The notes below the pieces were generated by a model that worked only from the letters and a program-made list of their open reading frames with translations, was not told where the DNA came from and made no database searches. Shown one piece after another: positions 52,103-60,061 of a DNA stretch of 64,000 bases. Numbering within the stretch: position 1 is the first letter of the stretch; each line of letters begins with the position of its first letter. Source of the stretch: Verrucomicrobiota bacterium (GTDB taxonomy: Bacteria > Verrucomicrobiota > Verrucomicrobiia > CAIQCK01). The DNA is taken from contig JACRQF010000008.1 of assembly GCA_016222825.1 (NCBI GenBank), positions 62,001-126,000 of the forward strand, written 5' to 3'. A program made the translations under genes and the position numbers.

Positions 52103-53497
52103 ATGCGAACGCACGCTCTCCGTCACCGCAACCGTGTCTTCGGTTGTCTGGTTGCGATGATTCTCCTCGGTGGCGGTTTGTGGCTGGTCACGCCGGCTCA
52201 GGCGGCCGAGAACACTGATGTGACGCTCAAGTTTGTGACGCGCGCGGCGCGGGCGGGTGACATCGCTGGCTTGGAGCCGCTGAAGGACCTCCGCGACAGC
52301 AAGGCCGGCGATGCCGTGGTGAGAATGATCGAGGACAAGAAGGTGCCGGACACCGCCAAGCAGCGGATTGCTGAGTTGGTGGCGCAGTGGCCGGCCAAGG
52401 GCGGGCTGGACTACTTCGAGTTTTATCTGCGCGGGCGCCCGCGCTTGAGCGACGAGATGCTCCGGTTATACGCGGAGCTTGGCTGCGCGCAGTTCAAACC
52501 GTTCTTCCTCGGTTTCATCGCGCCGCTCAAGACGTTGCCCGTGGCGGAAATCAAGGAGCCGGCGCGTTATGCGACGGCCCTGCGCGCGCTCGCGCGTTTC
52601 CCCGACCAGATGGAGGGCGATGTCGCGCAGATCGCCGCGTTGCTCGACGGGAAGTTTCCGCACGCGATCCGCGCCACCGCCGCGGACGCGCTCGGCGGCA
52701 TCCGGGGCCGGGGCGGGCTGCCGGCGTTGGCGGCGCAGGTGAAGGACTGCGCCATCGGCGATGCGGCGCAACGTTCGCTCTTTCGGCTCACCGGGCAGGA
52801 TTTCGGCGACGCGCCGGAGAAGTGGGCCGGGTGGCTCAAGGCGCAGGGCGCGAACGCCAATCTGAAAATGCTGAGCCTTTCGGATTGGGAGACGCACCAG
52901 AAGGAAAAGGCCGCCGCCGCGGTGAAGGAGGAGCCGAAGGAATTCAGCGCGCGTTTCTACGGCGTGGAGGTGAAGATGCGGAACGGCCTCTTTATTCTCG
53001 ATGTCAGCGGCAGCATGGCAGGCGAGCGCCTGGCGCAACTCAAGGAGCAGATGAGCAACCTCCTCGAAGCGTTGCGAAAGAAACCCAAGGACTTCCGCTT
53101 CGGCATCATCGCCTTCCACAACGAACCGGAGCCTTGCCTTTCCGGGCGCGGGTTGCTGCCGAACGAGCCAACGAGCATCCGCCGGGCGTCGCATTTTGTG
53201 GAGAAGATCCTCGCCGGCGGTGGCACCGCGATGACGACGACGCTGCAGTTCGTTGCCGCGAAGGTGCTGCCCGGCGGAGACGTGGACACAATCTACTTCC
53301 TCAGCGACGGCGAACCGACCGACGGCACGCCGGAGGAGGTGCTGGCTGTGGTGAAGAGGATTCACGAGGAATATCGGATCAAGTTCCACACCACCGCGAT
53401 TGGCGAGGCCGTTCCTCCCGCCGACGGAGTCGCCCGCCCGCCGAGCTTGCTCAAACAAATGGCCGAGCAAACCGGCGGCACCTACACCATGCGATAG
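52103..53497 (+). CDS. Secreted VWA-domain protein with helical N-terminus
   Basis: The 464-residue protein has a signal peptide ending TPAQAAEN. A HEAT-like helical region comes next (residues ~40-230, ALGGIRGRGGLPALAAQVKD). The VWA domain runs from about 290. Its MIDAS site is complete: GLFILDVSGSMAGERL (DxSxS), a Thr in GGGTAMTTT and Asp in FLSDGEPTDGTPEEV. VWA domains bind metal-dependent protein partners. It lies just upstream of the epimerase-like gene on the same strand and divergent from the phosphoesterase gene. Confidence 0.85.
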   Translation: MRTHALRHRNRVFGCLVAMILLGGGLWLVTPAQAAENTDVTLKFVTRAARAGDIAGLEPLKDLRDSKAGDAVVRMIEDKKVPDTAKQRIAELVAQWPAKGGLDYFEFYLRGRPRLSDEMLRLYAELGCAQFKPFFLGFIAPLKTLPVAEIKEPARYATALRALARFPDQMEGDVAQIAALLDGKFPHAIRATAADALGGIRGRGGLPALAAQVKDCAIGDAAQRSLFRLTGQDFGDAPEKWAGWLKAQGANANLKMLSLSDWETHQKEKAAAAVKEEPKEFSARFYGVEVKMRNGLFILDVSGSMAGERLAQLKEQMSNLLEALRKKPKDFRFGIIAFHNEPEPCLSGRGLLPNEPTSIRRASHFVEKILAGGGTAMTTTLQFVAAKVLPGGDVDTIYFLSDGEPTDGTPEEVLAVVKRIHEEYRIKFHTTAIGEAVPPADGVARPPSLLKQMAEQTGGTYTMR

Positions 53498-53524
53498 CGA
53501 ACAGGCTGGCATTCCTCCCTCGCA

Positions 53525-54640
53525 GTGTGTCAAATCGCCGCCGTGACTGCGACGCGCTACTCGCCAACCCGCATCCTCTCCATCGAGGTGGAGCCGCTCG
53601 ACATTTCGCTGTTCGCGCCGTTTGGGATTTCGAGCGGCGTGCAAGTGACGGCCAAGAACGTGCTCGTCACCGTTGAGCTTGCCGACGGCACGCGCGGCTA
53701 CGGCGAAGCCGCGCCGTTCGCCGCCTACAACGGCGAGACCCAGGCCGGGGCGCTGCAATCGCTCCGCCAGGCGCGCACATGGCTGCCCGGTCGCAACGCC
53801 CGCGCGTGGCGTTCGCTGGCCGCCGAGTTTCGCAGGCGAGGAGGCAAGCGATGCGGCGCGGCGCAGTGCGCGTTCGAGACGGCGCTGCTCGACGCGCTCA
53901 AGCGCCACGAGCGCGTGCCGCTGTGGCGTTACTTCGGCGATGCAGGCACCACGCTCGAAACCGACATGACTGTGACCACCGGCTCGCCCGCCGAAGCCGC
54001 CGTCGCCGCGCGCGCCATCGTCAAGCGCGGCATTCGTTCCATCAAAATGAAGATCGGCGGCCCGCGCGGTGTAGCTCACGATCTCGCGCGGATCTCGGCA
54101 GTGCATGAAGTCTCGCCGGCATCGCCGCTCATCCTCGACGGCAACGCCGCCATCTCCCGCTCCGAAGCGCGGGAACTAGCGAACGGCATGAAGAAACTCC
54201 GCATCGTTCCCGCGCTGCTGGAGCAATGGCTCGCCAAGCACGACTTCGACGGCATGCGCTCGCTCGCTGAGGAAACCGGCTGGCTCGTCGCCGCCGACGA
54301 AAGCTGCTGCACGGCGCGCGATGTTCAACGCATCACCCGGAAACGCGCCGCGCAGGTCATCAACATCAAGCTCATGAAGGCCGGCATTGCCGCCGCGCTC
54401 GACATCGCCCGAGTCGCCCGCGCGCACGGACTCAGCCTGATGATCGGCGGTAATATCGAGTCCATCCTCGCGATGACGGTCTCGGCTTGTTTCGCCGCGG
54501 GACTGGGCGGTTTCCGGTTCGCGGACCTTGACACTCCGTTGTTCATGGCGGCAAATCCGTTCCGCGGCGGCTACAAGCTGGATGGCGCGCGAATCTCCGT
54601 CGCTCGCATTACCGCTGGCCACGGCGTCATCCCGCGGTGA
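53525..54640 (+). CDS. Enolase-superfamily dipeptide epimerase-like enzyme
   Basis: The 371-residue protein is a muconate-lactonising/dipeptide-epimerase subgroup enzyme. The first catalytic Lys is in SIKMKIGG. The metal ligands are Asp in LILDGNAA, Glu in LLEQWLAK and Asp in VAADES. The second Lys is in INIKLMKAG. The opening FGISSGVQVTAKNVLVTVEL fits too. Ala-Glu epimerases convert peptidoglycan-derived L-Ala-D-Glu; other dipeptides are possible. The first start in frame is GTG 53525; GTG 53543 is an equal alternative. Nearby peptide-breakdown genes (25134) make a dipeptide substrate plausible. Confidence 0.88.
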   Translation: MCQIAAVTATRYSPTRILSIEVEPLDISLFAPFGISSGVQVTAKNVLVTVELADGTRGYGEAAPFAAYNGETQAGALQSLRQARTWLPGRNARAWRSLAAEFRRRGGKRCGAAQCAFETALLDALKRHERVPLWRYFGDAGTTLETDMTVTTGSPAEAAVAARAIVKRGIRSIKMKIGGPRGVAHDLARISAVHEVSPASPLILDGNAAISRSEARELANGMKKLRIVPALLEQWLAKHDFDGMRSLAEETGWLVAADESCCTARDVQRITRKRAAQVINIKLMKAGIAAALDIARVARAHGLSLMIGGNIESILAMTVSACFAAGLGGFRFADLDTPLFMAANPFRGGYKLDGARISVARITAGHGVIPR

Positions 54641-54647
54641 CGCGGTG

Positions 54648-55373
54648 TTAGCGCAGATATTTCACCAATCCGATAACACCCACGGCAATGACCGTAATCA
54701 GCACGGCGAGCCGGAAGTTGCGCTCATTGATCCGGTCCTTCAGCCACACGCCCAGATGTCCAGCCGCCAGCGCTGGCAGCAAGCCTGCGGCCGAGAGCAA
54801 CAGTAGGTGGCTTTTCACCATGCCAAGCGAGGTGTAGCTCACAGCGGCCGTCGCGGCGAGACAGAGGAAATAGGCTAGCAGCGAGCTTCGGAACGTGTCC
54901 TTCGGCCACTCGCGCGACAACGCATAGACGACCACCGGCGGCCCCGACTCCGAGATGCTGCCGCCGAGCATGCCGCTGAGCAGGCCGATGCCCGGCTCCG
55001 TCAGCGGGTGCACCGGAAACCGGACGCGCACGCGCGAGAGGAACAAGATGCCAAAGATCAACGTGATGACGCTGATGGCGGCGCCGATGATATGGACGGG
55101 CAGATGCTTAAGCGCGAACGCGCCGATGGGCACGCCGGGCAGACCGCCGATGAGCAGGCTGCGCACGGAGCGCCACTCGACGTGGCGGCGGCCTTCGCAC
55201 ACAAGGAAGAGGTTCACCGCCAGCATCGTGAAGCAATAGGCCGGCACCGCCTCCCGCGGCGACATGAAGAGCGCGAACAACGGGATGGCCACCAGCGAGC
55301 CGGCAAAACCCACCGTGGACTGCACCAGCATTCCGAGGCTTGCGATGGCCGCGAAGACGGCAAACTCGGTCAT
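54648..55373 (-). CDS. TauE/SafE-family permease (sulfite/organosulfonate exporter type)
   Basis: The 241-residue membrane protein has seven to eight helices. The TSUP signatures are the N-terminal VQSTVGFAGSLVAIPLFALF and the mid-protein GLLSGMLGGSISESGPPVVVYAL. The family exports sulfite, sulfoacetate and related anions. It is the last gene of a seven-gene operon, with ATGA overlap with the isomerase gene. The operon's enzymes act on sugars, so this permease could export a sulfonated end product. That reading is an inference. Confidence 0.9.
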   Translation of the reverse strand: MTEFAVFAAIASLGMLVQSTVGFAGSLVAIPLFALFMSPREAVPAYCFTMLAVNLFLVCEGRRHVEWRSVRSLLIGGLPGVPIGAFALKHLPVHIIGAAISVITLIFGILFLSRVRVRFPVHPLTEPGIGLLSGMLGGSISESGPPVVVYALSREWPKDTFRSSLLAYFLCLAATAAVSYTSLGMVKSHLLLLSAAGLLPALAAGHLGVWLKDRINERNFRLAVLITVIAVGVIGLVKYLR

Positions 55374-55876
55374 GGCTTCTTCAGGAATTCCAACTCGCGT
55401 GTGCCGGGGTCCGCGCCTCGCGACATCATCTCGTCACGCGCCTCGCGCCAAAATGCACGGACTTCTTCGGGTGCTGCCGGCGCATCTTGGAAACGAGCCT
55501 CAACAAACGCATCAGCCATCTTGCAGGCCAGCTCCGGCGTGACAACGTCCTCGCCCATGCACAGGCAGTTGGCGTCGTTGACAACGCGCGCGAGCCGGGC
55601 GGTCTTCTCCGACTCACAGCTCACCGCGCAGACGCCCTTGAACTTGCCCGCCGAGATGCTCGCGCCCGTGCCGCTGCCGCAGCAGTTGATGGCCAGTTCG
55701 GCTTCGCCGGAATTCAGCGCGCGCGCGATGCGCTCGCCGACGGATGGGAACTTGCAGAATTGCGCCATGTCCGGGCAGCCGACCTCGATGACAGTGTGCC
55801 CGCGCGCCTGCAAGTGCGCTTTGAGAGCTTCCTTCAGTTTGAAACCTTTTACGACTGATCCGAGGGCGATTTTCAT
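55370..55876 (-). CDS. RpiB/LacA-family isomerase with unusual active site
   Basis: The 168-residue protein has the RpiB fold signals: MKIALGSVVKGFKLKEALKAHL, INCCGSGTGASISAGKFKGV (catalytic Cys66 kept), CESEKTARLARVVNDANCLCMG. However, ribose-5-phosphate isomerases have GSDHAGF at the start and CHD before the second half; here these read GSVVKGF and CESE, so the usual Asp-His pair and the His are gone. This points to a substrate other than ribose 5-phosphate. AAAGGAAG precedes ATG 55876, and the gene overlaps its neighbours on both sides. Confidence 0.85.
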   Translation of the reverse strand: MKIALGSVVKGFKLKEALKAHLQARGHTVIEVGCPDMAQFCKFPSVGERIARALNSGEAELAINCCGSGTGASISAGKFKGVCAVSCESEKTARLARVVNDANCLCMGEDVVTPELACKMADAFVEARFQDAPAAPEEVRAFWREARDEMMSRGADPGTRELEFLKKP

Positions 55877-56832
55877 TTCGTCTTCCTTTCTGCCGCCATG
55901 TGCTGGCACGCGTCGGCGATGTGCTTCGGGCCGAAGCCGTGCTTGTCGAACAGGTATTGCTCGCTCGCCACTTCGCCGAACTGGTTCGGCACGCCGAGCC
56001 GCTTGACGCGCGTCGGGCATTGCTCGGACAGCACTTCGCACACCGCGCCGCCGAGGCCGCCGATGATGTTCTGGTTTTCCACCGTCACCACACCGCGCGT
56101 CTTCTGCGCTGACGCGACGAGCGTGGCCACATCGAACGGCTTAACCGACGGATAGTGGAGCAACTCAACCGACACGCCCGCGCTCTTCAGTTCGTCCATG
56201 ACGGCAACGGCGAACTGCGTCATGTAGCCGGTCGAGACGAGCGTCACGTCGCTGCCCTCGCGCAGGACGACGGCTTTCTCCGGATTGAACGCGTATTCCG
56301 AGTCGAACACTTTCGGCACCTTCGAGCGAATGAGCTGCATGTAGGTCGGCTGGCGGCTCGCAGCCATGTAGCGCATGATCGAGCGCAGATCGAGCGCATC
56401 GCACGGGCTATAGACGTGCATGTTCGGCATCGCACGCATGATCGCCAGATCCTGGAAGCACATGTGCGTGCCGCCGTTGGGGCCGGCGGTGATACCGGGA
56501 GCGGTGCCGACAATCTTCACGTTCGTGTTGGCGTAGGCCACGCTGATGGTGACCTGGTCATACACGCGCCGCGTAGCGAAGCAGGTGAAGCTCGCGCAGA
56601 ACGGCACCTTGCCCTCCGACGCGAGGCCGGCAGCGATGCCGATCATGTTCGCCTCCGCCACGCCGATGTTCAGGAAGTTCGCAGGGTGCTTGCCCGACAC
56701 CGTCGGGTTGGTGCCGGAGGCTTTGCTCAGGTCGGCCTCGAGGCACATCACGGCCGGGTTTTGCTCGATCAGTTCGTTCAGCGTCTCGCCATACACGAAA
56801 CGCATTTCCATGTCGTGAAAGTTCTTTCCCAT
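55873..56832 (-). CDS. Transketolase, C-terminal subunit
   Basis: The 319-residue protein holds the pyrimidine-binding and C-terminal domains of a two-subunit transketolase: MRFVYGETLNELIEQNPAVMCLEADLSKASGT, NFLNIGVAEANMIGIAAGLAS (catalytic Glu), FASFTCFATRRVYDQV-like and TAGPNGGTHMCFQDLAIMRAMP. The C-terminal domain begins near TYMQLIRSKVP. Together with the next gene it makes one enzyme transferring two-carbon ketol units with ThDP. It overlaps the isomerase gene by four bases. Confidence 0.95.
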   Translation of the reverse strand: MGKNFHDMEMRFVYGETLNELIEQNPAVMCLEADLSKASGTNPTVSGKHPANFLNIGVAEANMIGIAAGLASEGKVPFCASFTCFATRRVYDQVTISVAYANTNVKIVGTAPGITAGPNGGTHMCFQDLAIMRAMPNMHVYSPCDALDLRSIMRYMAASRQPTYMQLIRSKVPKVFDSEYAFNPEKAVVLREGSDVTLVSTGYMTQFAVAVMDELKSAGVSVELLHYPSVKPFDVATLVASAQKTRGVVTVENQNIIGGLGGAVCEVLSEQCPTRVKRLGVPNQFGEVASEQYLFDKHGFGPKHIADACQHMAAERKTK

Positions 56833-56841
56833 GTTCGTTCC

Positions 56842-57699
56842 TCAATAGGGCAGCGTCGCCTTGGCCGTCAGCGAGTTCAGGAATTTGTCGTAGGTCGCCT
56901 GGTCGGGGACCTTGATGTTGTGGCTCTCGGGCTTGTTCTCGACGAGGCAGCAACCCTTGGCCTTGATCGTGTGCGCGATGATCATCGCCGGCTTGCCGCG
57001 CGCCGCGATGGCGGCATTGATCGTCTTGTAGATTGCGTCCCAATCGTGCCCGTCCATCTCGAACACCTCCCAGCCAAACGCGCGCCACTTGTCGCAGAGC
57101 GGCTCCAGCGTGAGCAGCCGGTCGGTGAAATCGTCAATCTGCAGCTTGTTGTAGTCAGTGATGGCGACGAGGTTGTCGAGCTTGTGGTGCCCGGCGAACA
57201 TCGCGGCCTCCCAGTTCTGGCCTTCGTTGCTCTCGCCGTCGCCGATGATGCAGAACACGTTGTGTTTCTTCCCGTCGAGCCGCGCGGCATGAGCGGCTCC
57301 GCACGCGCACGACAGCCCCTGACCCAACGAGCCGGTGGTCATGTCAATGCCCGGCACAAAGCGCGCGTCGGCGTGGCTCGGCAGCTTTGTGCCGTCGGCG
57401 TTGAGCGTCTTCAGCCACGCCATTGGGAAAAACCCCTGATAAGCGAGCGCCAGATAAAGCACCGGCGCGGCGTGGCCCTTCGAGAGCACGAGCCGGTCGC
57501 GCTCGTCCCAGCGCGGGTTCGCCGGGTCGGTGCGCATGATGCGGTAGTAGAGCGTCATGACGACCTCCACGAGACTGAACGCCCCGCCGAGGTGGCCGGA
57601 TCCGGCGCGGCAGATCATGTCGGTCATGATGTAGCGCCACTCATCCGCCATCCGATCGAATTCGGCGCGGTCAAACGCCGGTTGTGTGTGTTTGTCCAT
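56842..57699 (-). CDS. Transketolase, N-terminal (ThDP-binding) subunit
   Basis: The 285-residue protein is the diphosphate-binding half: AGSGHLGGAFSLVEVV, DRLVLSKGHAAPVLYLAL, ITDMTTGSLGQGLS-like MTTGSLGQGLSCACG, the ThDP motif GDGESNEGQNWEAAMFAGHHKLDNLVAITDYN. The subunits are separated by nine bases and clearly form one enzyme. AAAGGAAC supports ATG 57699. Split transketolases occur in archaea and in several bacterial catabolic operons, including the sulfoquinovose transketolase pathway. Confidence 0.95.
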   Translation of the reverse strand: MDKHTQPAFDRAEFDRMADEWRYIMTDMICRAGSGHLGGAFSLVEVVMTLYYRIMRTDPANPRWDERDRLVLSKGHAAPVLYLALAYQGFFPMAWLKTLNADGTKLPSHADARFVPGIDMTTGSLGQGLSCACGAAHAARLDGKKHNVFCIIGDGESNEGQNWEAAMFAGHHKLDNLVAITDYNKLQIDDFTDRLLTLEPLCDKWRAFGWEVFEMDGHDWDAIYKTINAAIAARGKPAMIIAHTIKAKGCCLVENKPESHNIKVPDQATYDKFLNSLTAKATLPY

Positions 57700-57717
57700 C
57701 GTTGTTCCTTTCATCAT

Positions 57718-58842
57718 TCAAACAAGTCGCTCATACATCGCGACGAGGTCGGCTTCGGTCATCGTCCGCGGGTTGTTCTTCATGAGCGGGTGAAAACTTT
57801 CCTTCGCGAGGTTCGGAATCTCCGCCGCCGGGATGCCCGCGTCACGCAACGTGCAGGGCAAACCGCCGAGCTGCTTCAACTCGCGGACCAGCGCGACCAA
57901 TTCCTCCGCGCTGCCGAGTCCGGCTCCGCGCAAGAACGCCGTCATCCGCTCGCCCATGACCGGTGCGTTGAAACGGATCGCTTCCTCCAGCGTGAAAGCG
58001 CAGGCCGTGCCGTGCGCCATGTGAAAGCGCGCCGACAGCGGGAACGAACACGCGTGAACCATGGCGTTCTTCGGCAACTGGAACGCCGCGCCCGCCAGCG
58101 TCGCGGCGTAGCTCATCGCCGAGCGAGCGTCGGCGTCGCCGGGCTGTTGCGCGGCGCGCTTCAGGTTCGCGCAGATGAGCCGCGCCGCCTCGATGGCCAT
58201 CACGTCGCAGATCGGCTGATGGTTCCGCGACCAGTAACCTTCGATGGCGTGGCACAATGCATCAAGACCCGTCACAATCGTCACCTTCAGCGGCAGCGAG
58301 TGCGTCAACTCCGGGTCCACGACCGCGTGGACTGGATAGAGCGCATCGCCCGCTATCGGTCCCTTCACTTGCTTCTCGGTGTCGCTTAGCACAGCGAACG
58401 GCGTGACCTCCGAGCCGGTTCCCGCTGTCGTCGGCACGGCGATGAGCGGCAGTCGCGCCGAGCCGAGCGGAACGCCTTCGGAATGAACCGCGCGGATGCT
58501 TGACAGATTTCCTGCCGCCAGACACGCAGCCGCCTTCGCGCAATCCATCGCGCTCCCGCCACCGACGGCAACCACCACGTCATGCTTCTCGGCTCGCAAC
58601 CGCGCCGCCAGCGCGTCCACAGACGCGACGGTCGGGTCGGGCGTCACGTCGGAGAACACCGGAACTCCCAGCAGCACTTGCTGCACACGCGCGAACGGCG
58701 GCAGCTTCACCAAGTCGCGGTCGGCCACCAACAACGGCCGCGCGCCGCGCGCGGCGGTGATTTGCGGAAGCTGGCCGATGCAGCCGGCACCGAACGTGAC
58801 AGCGGTGGGAAGCTTGAAAGTCCAAGAGTTCGTCGCGCTCAT
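57718..58842 (-). CDS. Iron-containing alcohol dehydrogenase
   Basis: The 374-residue protein is a group-III Fe-dependent dehydrogenase: VVVAVGGGSAMDCAKAAA (NAD-binding), VPTTAGTGSEVTPFAV, the metal ligands in PELTHSLPLKVTIVTGLDALCHAIEGYWS and NAMVHACSFPLSARFHMAHGTACAF. It would reduce an aldehyde made by the transketolase, or oxidise an alcohol feeding it. ATG 58842 overlaps the ROK stop as ATGA; an ATG five codons earlier (58857) is possible. Confidence 0.92.
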   Translation of the reverse strand: MSATNSWTFKLPTAVTFGAGCIGQLPQITAARGARPLLVADRDLVKLPPFARVQQVLLGVPVFSDVTPDPTVASVDALAARLRAEKHDVVVAVGGGSAMDCAKAAACLAAGNLSSIRAVHSEGVPLGSARLPLIAVPTTAGTGSEVTPFAVLSDTEKQVKGPIAGDALYPVHAVVDPELTHSLPLKVTIVTGLDALCHAIEGYWSRNHQPICDVMAIEAARLICANLKRAAQQPGDADARSAMSYAATLAGAAFQLPKNAMVHACSFPLSARFHMAHGTACAFTLEEAIRFNAPVMGERMTAFLRGAGLGSAEELVALVRELKQLGGLPCTLRDAGIPAAEIPNLAKESFHPLMKNNPRTMTEADLVAMYERLV

Positions 58843-60059
58843 CGTTTGGGTTTCCATTGGTGCAGCGCCAACGCAGCCGCACCGACCGCGCCGTTGTATT
58901 GGCCAAGTTTGGAGTTCACGATTGCAAGGTCGCGGCCAGCGTCGCCGAGTTCGCGGGCGGTCTCGCGCACCGGTGCGAGGAAAAGGTCGCCGAGGTCCGC
59001 CAGCGGGCCGGCAAAGATGATTTTCTCCGGGTTGAACAACTCGTTGACCTGATGTGCGACCCAGCCATGCACGCGCCCAACGGCACGCACGAGGGAGAGC
59101 GCAAACGAATCGCCGTTGTGGGCGGCAGCGAGAACATCGTCAATCGTCGGTTCGCCTTTCACGTCAGCTAGTGCGGTCTCTTGTTTACGCTCCAGCCCCC
59201 GCTGTGCGGCGGCCTCAATGGCGGAAAGCGACGCGACCTGCTCCAATCGCGCGCCGGCCTGCCAGCGCCATTCGCTGTTGCGACGCGGGGGTGTCCCGTC
59301 CGCAAGTTCTGGCGGCACGGGACAGACCCAATGGCCAATCTCGCCGGCGCGATGCTGCGCGCCGTGCAACAGATGACCGTTCACCACCACGCCCGCCGCA
59401 ATGCCGGAGCGGATACCGATGCAGACAAAGTTCCGCAAGCCGCGCCCCGCGCCGAACCACAACTCCGCCAGCGCCATCGAGCGGATGTTATTTTCCAAAA
59501 ACACCGGCACGCCAAAGCGCGCGCCCAGCCGAGCGCCGAGCGGCACGTCGCTCCAGCCCTTGATGAAATCGTAATGGACCGCGACGTTCGTCACCGGGTC
59601 AATCGCGCCCGGCACGCCAACGCCGATGCCGAGCACCGGCCGCGAATCGCGCGCCGTCATTTCGTCAATCGCCTCCTCGATCTTCGCGAGGATTTGCGCC
59701 GCCGAATCCGTCGGCCGAAGCGTCTTGTGGACCTGCCGGAGCGGCTTCTGCGAAAAATCCACGACCGTCGCCATCAGGTTGCGCGCCTCGAAGTCCACGC
59801 CGATGAAACGCCCGCCGTCGGGGTTGGGCACGAGCGATGTCGGCGGCCGGCCGGCGGTCTCGCGCCCTGTGTTCTCGGTTTCGATCAGGAATCCTGCGCG
59901 CACGAGCCGGTCCACGTAGATGCCCGCCGTCGAGGGCGCGAGCTTGAGGTCGCGGGCCAGTTGCACGCGCGAGAGGCCGCCGTGCGCCCGCACGCGCCGC
60001 AGCAACTCGGCTTCGAGGCTGGCGACGTGCTGGTGTTTGGATTTGATGCGCCGCGGCAT
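58839..60059 (-). CDS. ROK-family transcriptional regulator
   Basis: The 406-residue protein has an N-terminal winged helix (VRAHGGLSRVQLARDLKLAPSTAGIYVDRLVRAGFL, residues ~20-60) and a ROK sugar-kinase-like domain: FIGVDFEARNLMATVVDF, GIGVGVPGAIDPVTNV, FLENNIRSMALAELWFGAG and AGEIGHWV. The Cys-x-Cys-Gly-x2-Gly-Cys zinc site usual after GEIGH is missing, which is odd. It likely represses this operon and responds to a sugar or sugar derivative. ATG 60059 follows GAGG in the end of the oxidoreductase gene. Confidence 0.9.
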   Translation of the reverse strand: MPRRIKSKHQHVASLEAELLRRVRAHGGLSRVQLARDLKLAPSTAGIYVDRLVRAGFLIETENTGRETAGRPPTSLVPNPDGGRFIGVDFEARNLMATVVDFSQKPLRQVHKTLRPTDSAAQILAKIEEAIDEMTARDSRPVLGIGVGVPGAIDPVTNVAVHYDFIKGWSDVPLGARLGARFGVPVFLENNIRSMALAELWFGAGRGLRNFVCIGIRSGIAAGVVVNGHLLHGAQHRAGEIGHWVCPVPPELADGTPPRRNSEWRWQAGARLEQVASLSAIEAAAQRGLERKQETALADVKGEPTIDDVLAAAHNGDSFALSLVRAVGRVHGWVAHQVNELFNPEKIIFAGPLADLGDLFLAPVRETARELGDAGRDLAIVNSKLGQYNGAVGAAALALHQWKPKR

Positions 60060-60061
60060 GT

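Noticed and set aside
53525..53545. Clear ribosome site deciding between two GTG starts of the epimerase-like gene
   Set aside because: None is visible; the longer start was kept without strong evidence.
56155..58389. 744-codon open frame on the plus strand
   Set aside because: It lies opposite the transketolase and dehydrogenase genes and has shadow-type composition.
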